This document shows positions 58,867-64,000 of a stretch of 64,000 nucleotides of DNA, piece after piece. Both the position numbers and the translations under genes were made by a program. The number at the start of each line of letters is the position of its first letter. Within the stretch, counting starts at the first letter, position 1. The notes below the pieces were generated by a model. That model made no database searches. It saw only the letters and a list, made by a program, of their open reading frames with translations, and was not told the origin of the DNA. This DNA is from Austropuccinia psidii (Eukaryota > Basidiomycota > Pucciniomycetes > Pucciniales > Sphaerophragmiaceae), in the NCBI GenBank assembly GCA_023105745.1, contig JALGQZ010000002.1:79005785-79069784 (forward strand). The letters are read 5' to 3'.

Positions 58867-60575
58867 TGTAAAGTGTGAATATTGAGCTTTAATTAAAAAT
58901 CAAGTACTTTTCCTGTCCTGAAAATTTGTACAAGGAAAAATTAATTAAGAATACTAATTTTGAATGCTTTAAAAGAAAAACACCCAAGATTTATTGTCTT
59001 CATATCTCTTAGTGTAAAGATAGAATATTCTTAAGACTCATTGCTTTACCAAAAAAAAAGTTTATCCAAAATGCTCTACAAGAGATATTTATGGCTACAA
59101 AAGAAATTTCTTCAAGATAATTCTTAACTGGAAATTAATTGAGAAAAAGACTGCAGGAAATCAATTTGAGAAAAGAGTCTTTAAAAGGAATATTTTAGAC
59201 AAAAAAAGTTCAAAAAGTGACCACAGTGAATGTGGAAACAAAGTAGCAAAATCAACAGTGAGAGAAGATGATTTGATTCACTTTTTGGGGTGGTTAAAGT
59301 GTAAAAGTGACTATAAGAGCTTAAAACAGTGATTATAATGACTTCATAACATGTTGAAAGGGATTAGAATGATGTAAAAATGGGGGTTGGGAGTTTTCTT
59401 TATTTCTTTAAAAATTTTCAAACTAGTTTTAAAAAAAAGATAGGGAAAAGATAAAATTCTTCTCTAGCCTCCAAATTTAAACCTTTTCTCACCAGGTGTG
59501 AGAAACATTTTGGCATCAGAATTTACAATTGTGAAACAATTGAACCCTGTTTTAAGCCATTTGGGGACTATTAACCAGCTATTACTATTGTAATATTCAA
59601 TTGAGAATCTTCAAAACAAATCAAAAATAGTTTAAACTGCCTCAGTGAAGCTTTTTTTAACTTATGGGTAGCTTTACCCTCTTTGAAACGGCTCAACATT
59701 TCCTAGGTGGTATCAAAGCCTCATTATTGATTAAGTCACATACCCTGTGACCCAAATCCAGGCCAAAAGTATTGAGATTGTGTGTGGATTTTGAGATCCC
59801 ATGCTCGTCAGAAAATCATTTTGGGGAGTCTGGAACCCTCTGAGCCAAGAAGTTTCCCCCCCCCCCAAAGAAAAATTAATCTTTCCTACTTATTTCTCTT
59901 TTGTTCCCTACATGCATTATTGTTGAAATTTTACACATTTAATTAAATTTAAGAATTAAATTAAACACCTGTAATGACTTATTCCCCAGAGATACATTTG
60001 AATCTACTTCTTTGATACATGTTCACATTTTGACATTTCAATTGAAAATACTTTAATTCCTCAAATATTCCACACTATTCACCACATCTCATTTTTAACA
60101 AAAGAATATGGTTAATTGAATAGGAGTTTGATTATTATCAGATTTCCATACTTGGAATAATCAAAACTTGATACAAGCTTATTTAGAGTTGTATAACATA
60201 GAATTCATTGAAAGATGACCCAGTATTAATTTTCATGGGAATGCCAATTTTGAAATGGAATTTATAATTCTATTTATTACAAAAAATATATAATATCTTT
60301 CATTACATTTTTCCAAAAAAAATCCATTTAAAAACTTTTTATTAAAATGTTATTTCTATTTTGATTTTTTAAGTAAAATGGTAGTTCTGAAATTTTGTTA
60401 ATTCTTATAATTACTCTAAATTTTATCATTTTAAATTGATTTCTTTTATTTGAGATGTATTTTAATAACTAAAAATAATTCTTTTACTTTTATTCATGAA
60501 TTATAGTTCAACTGGTTGTCTTTTGAGTATCTAAAAATACCTCAAAGATTACATTTTCCCATATAAGTAGGGTAC
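58867..60575 (+). mobile_element. Insertion in the second MULE, with a copia-like primer site
   Basis: About 1.7 kb absent from the homologous MULE at 39043. TGGTATCAAAGC at 59708-59719 differs by one base from the usual copia primer site for initiator tRNA-Met (TGGTATCAGAGC). Ten bases upstream an LTR-like end TCAACA (59693-59698) has a matching TGTTGA start at 59352; a start at 58867 (TGTAAAG) is an alternative. No coding region survives. No target duplication found. Confidence 0.35.
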
Positions 60576-60584
60576 TATGTGTCC

Positions 60585-62470
60585 ATTCTGAGGACAAATA
60601 TGACCCAAGATAAGATTAAAACAGGTTTTGATATGTCTGGAATCCATAGTTTCCTCAAAGTTTCATCCAAGACAGTCACTTAACTAAAGATAACCCATCC
60701 CTTTAGACTTTATGCCAGAAAATTTGCAAGCATTACTGCTTGGACTTTCAAACTTACAAATTCCAAACATTGTCATGATTCTACTGATTATATCACATAT
60801 CATCCTTCTTTCAGAAAACTCAATGAAAAAAGAGATTTCCAAAGAAAATCTATTTGCAATTATGCAGCCTGCCAGGCCTGAGATTCTCCAAAACAAGAAG
60901 ATTAATGAGGAAAGGATTCAAGGCAGAAGGTCAATTGATGCTCTTAATAACACCTGCAGAAAAGAAAATTTTGTGTTATCCTCTGGAAAGGATACAGAAG
61001 GACACCTCATATCATTGATTTTAACTCAAAAACTCTCTATAAGATTCCTTCAAGGATCTCCTTGTTTTTTTTCCCAGGGATTGTACCTATAAAACCCAAT
61101 TATAGAATCCCACTTTTACATGTTATATCATTCAGATCTACCAGTAAGACCATTTATGGGGGTTTATGCTTTATCAAAGATGAAACCAAGTCCTGTTAAA
61201 CATGAGAATCAATTTAAAAGATCAAAAGAGTTCTTTACAAGGGAAATGAGCTTCCTCCTCCAGTTATTTTTAGTGACAGGGATTTGGCCAGCAAAGCTCA
61301 AAGAATTCTCTTCAAAAACTCTCCCCATAACCAAAATAAATAGTACTAATTTGGCAAATAAATGAAGTTGTATCAGCCCATTCCATTAAGAAACTTGGAA
61401 ATGGGACTTATGTTAAAGTTTTCATGAGCCTTTTGAATGAAATATTTGGGTTTTACTTCTCAGGTTTTGTATTCATCAAATGTGAGATCTTGCAAAAAAA
61501 ACTGTAATTAACCTCAAATGAAAATTAATATTCTTCAATTAGTGAAATATTTTGAAAAAAACCTCAATTCCTCTGAAGGAGTATTTCTTTCCAGCCTGCA
61601 TCAAATACTACTTTTTCCTGTGATCTGGTTCCACATTAAAAGTTGAAGCTTCCCATTAAATAATTAAAATCATTATTCAAAATTCCACTGGTACTCTCCT
61701 GAAGGGAATTTGAGCCTTCCAAATAGCCTTGAAGAAAAATTTATTAATATTATAAAGAGAATATTCAAAGTAATTATAGTTCATGTGAAGAGCTTTCCTC
61801 AACACATCTGATTTCTAAATGGCAAGTTCTCTCTCATTATACCAACAAGATCACCTTCAAAAAATACAAAACAAAAATCTCTCCAAAAAAAATGAAACCA
61901 CAAATACTTTAATTCTCAAGGTATACCTTCCAAGAATTCAATCAAGGAGTAATTTCCCAAGCTTCAAATGTTTCATTTATCAGACTTTAATCCATAATGA
62001 AATTTGAATTTACATTCTATATTTTTTACTCATAAATTTTATACCCATTTTGTAATATTGTTATATTTTATTTCAATTTCTTTTTCAAGAATTCTCATCA
62101 GGAAAATTATCAAAAGTGTTAAAAAAACAATAAAATAATTATTTCAAAATGATATTTCAAGATCTTGAAAGGGAAATTTTTCAAATAAAAATATAATAAA
62201 ATACTCCAATTCTTCAGAATTTTGTTTAAAGAAATTCATTTTGAAATTTTAATTTTATTTAATCTTTAAGATTTAACAGGACTCAAACTATTGTTACGAC
62301 CCTATCAAATGAAAAAAATATCTGTGAGAGAACTCAGGGTTCAAAATATAATGAGAAAAAAAATTTATCAAGGTTTGAACTAATTGAAATTCAATTCAAG
62401 GGAAGAGGAAGATTCCCAGCTAAAAATAAACAGCACAAAAGTTCAAGATAACAGTTAATTTCACCCCCTC
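60585..62470 (+). pseudogene. Transposase remnant of the second MULE
   Basis: Aligned with 39690-41670 of the first MULE at the DNA level. Recognisable blocks include RIQGRRSIDALNNT (60915), FSDRDLASK near 61270 (second catalytic Asp retained) and the PQH segment near 61800. The frame is broken many times, and the regions around the first Asp and the Glu are unrecognisable or altered. The last stretch before 62787 matches the splice-donor region at 41940. Non-functional. Confidence 0.6.
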
Positions 62471-62787
62471 AAATTATGGAAATGGAATAATATGAATGTT
62501 CTGAAGATTCTTAGGACTTATTATGAAAATATGTAATCTCATCAGAATCAATACCCTAAACAGATATTTTAAACAAATATTCAAATTCAGGAGTTATCTC
62601 AATAAGCTCAAGAAGGTTGTAAAAGTGAAGAATAATATTGTCAAGAAAATTTGACAGGCCTGTTACCACCTTAAGTATTTATTATGAAGCTTATTAAACC
62701 AATGAGAATTTCTGAAACTAATTATAACACAAGGAATGAATTATCCAAGAATTTTTTTAGTTTTTGATTCATTTTAATGAAGGATCT

Positions 62788-63515
62788 TGTAACAACCACT
62801 AATCAGTGGTAAGGGTATTCATACTTATACCCACTAAAACACCTCAAACCAGAAAATCCACTGTGTGTATTGGCATTCAGCTTCAGAAATCTTCCTTGCT
62901 GAAACATGCATACAGCCTGTAAATACTTGTACAGGTCGGAATTACCCAATACAGTTTGGATACACCATTTCCAAACTGTATGATCACTAAATACCACCAC
63001 TCCTCTTCTACAGATCCTGTACATCCATACAGGACCTGTATTGTCCATACTCAATTCAATCATCAAATATTCTCATGAAAATTCTCTGTCGGGATGAGGG
63101 CTGGTGATTCTCACATATACCAGCCCCTCTTTCTCCCCCTGGGGACTTTTCCCCAGTTAATTAATTTAGTATATTTATTATTTTATAATTATTCTTATCC
63201 TTATTTTGGGTACTATAATGATTCAAATTTAAGTTAGTATTTTCCTGTACAGCATGAGTTGGGTGGCCATATCCTTATTAACCCTTCTCTTTCCATTCTG
63301 ACAGGTTGAAACAGTGGACTTGGACTTTTTTGTGGTTGGCTCTTCTATTCTTACTCTTATTATTTTTTCCTGCTTTTCTTATCTTCTTTTATTTAGTCAT
63401 TCATCTTGTAACACTCTTCAGTGTACTCTTTTCTTACCATATCCTGAGCCCTCCATAAGTAAGTCCCAGTTTACTGAGTGCCAGGCCCTCTTCACTTAGA
63501 AGAGCCCCTGTGACA
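62788..63515 (+). mobile_element. 5' LTR of a gypsy chromovirus running off the window
   Basis: TGTAACAACCACTAATCAGTGG...CCCCTGTGACA, 728 bp, close to the LTR at 34007. It cuts the second MULE at 62787. It is followed by a leader like that at 2882-3345, so it is a 5' LTR of an element continuing beyond 64000, not a solo LTR. Confidence 0.75.
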
Positions 63516-64000
63516 TTAAATTAATTAACTAATATTTGATTCTTTCTTTTAATTCATTTGACTTCATTTCTCTCATTCGTCAAATTATTACTCTTTTATG
63601 ATCTTATGATTTTTCTCTCATAAATTTTCATCTCACTCATTTCATTCATATGGAAATCAATTCTTATCATTTCTTAATCATTTCTTACCATCTCAATCTC
63701 ATTCTCAATTCTATCTCAAAATCCAATTTCTCTTTTTTGTTTGTTTATTCAGGTATTATCAGGAGTTATTGATTTGTTAATTGATTGGGATTCATTTGGG
63801 TTATTTATTCAGCAATTCAGTATTTTATTTGGACTGGACTGATTGACTTTTGAATTCCTCAAGATAAATGATTCAGCCTCAAGAATTTATTATTGATTAT
63901 TGATTGATTTTGATTCCTGGATATATTGATTGACTGATTGATTCCTCAAGACCTTGAATCAACCCTGAATAAATTGATTGATTGATTTATTATTGAATTC
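63516..64000 (+). other. Leader of the right-hand chromovirus
   Basis: Its first 135 bp have no counterpart at 2882; the rest aligns with that leader, including the acceptor-like TTTGTTTATTCAG near 63752 and the ATTGATTG-rich part. No coding sequence is reached before the window ends. Confidence 0.5.

Larger units (their letters stand above)
58266..62787 (+). mobile_element. Second MULE, decayed and truncated
   Basis: Starts with degraded terminal-repeat sequence (TTGGTAAAAGCAACTAAG and TTGGTAAAAACATGTAAG, 58268-58315). The distance to the first coding block (ACCCTTGA near 58830) is about 565 bp, as in the MULE at 39043. Homology resumes at about 60585 and continues to 62787, where an LTR cuts it. 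The gap 58870-60575 holds foreign, partly copia-like sequence. Confidence 0.6.

Overview
The window is repeat-rich, AT-rich eukaryotic DNA made almost entirely of transposable elements in several layers. No ordinary host gene, rRNA, tRNA or CRISPR array was found. Introns of 50-85 nt, Ty3/gypsy chromoviruses, a MULE transposase joined to an OTU-like protease, and protein families I recognise from memory as abundant in the myrtle rust Austropuccinia psidii all point to a rust fungus (Pucciniales). That species call is from memory and was not searched.

Layout. 1-10179: a degenerate Ty3/gypsy chromovirus. The integrase/chromodomain tail of one copy lies next to an LTR and the broken gag-pol of a second copy, which is split by an LTR fragment of another family (5341-7376). 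10180-11403 (minus): a broken gene of a rust repeat family with a Zn2Cys6-like cysteine pattern. 11577-31397: the youngest object, a tandem Ty3-like element (LTR-gagpol-LTR-gagpol-LTR). Its two 1922-codon reading frames are intact, its three 2.19-kb LTRs are nearly identical, and one 5-bp target duplication (TTATT) flanks the whole array. 31398-38600: LTR remnants and AT-rich sequence without recognisable genes. 39043-54030: a MULE DNA transposon with terminal inverted repeats, carrying a broken transposase gene whose 3' part is an OTU-like domain. A 10.7-kb Ty3-like element in minus orientation (42068-52738, target duplication TACAC) is inserted inside the OTU exon. 54031-58265: AT-rich, nothing recognised. 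58266-62787: a second, badly decayed MULE, itself holding a copia-like fragment. 62788-64000: 5' LTR and leader of a further gypsy element that runs off the window.

Main observation. In the tandem element, and independently in the diverged minus element, the N-terminal region of gag appears to be read in two frames. A spliced reading frame (three introns at matching positions, lengths and phases) lies in the frame other than the long gag-pol ORF, is better conserved as protein, and ends at the same codons in both families. Its start codon is absent from the DNA: it would be made by joining exon 1 (ending in A) to exon 2 (starting TG), in both families. The 1.57 kb upstream of the long ORF has no ATG at all in the young copies. 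Unspliced RNA would therefore start at the long gag-pol ORF, and spliced RNA at the junction ATG, giving a 272-residue protein. This is predicted from sequence alone and needs RNA evidence.
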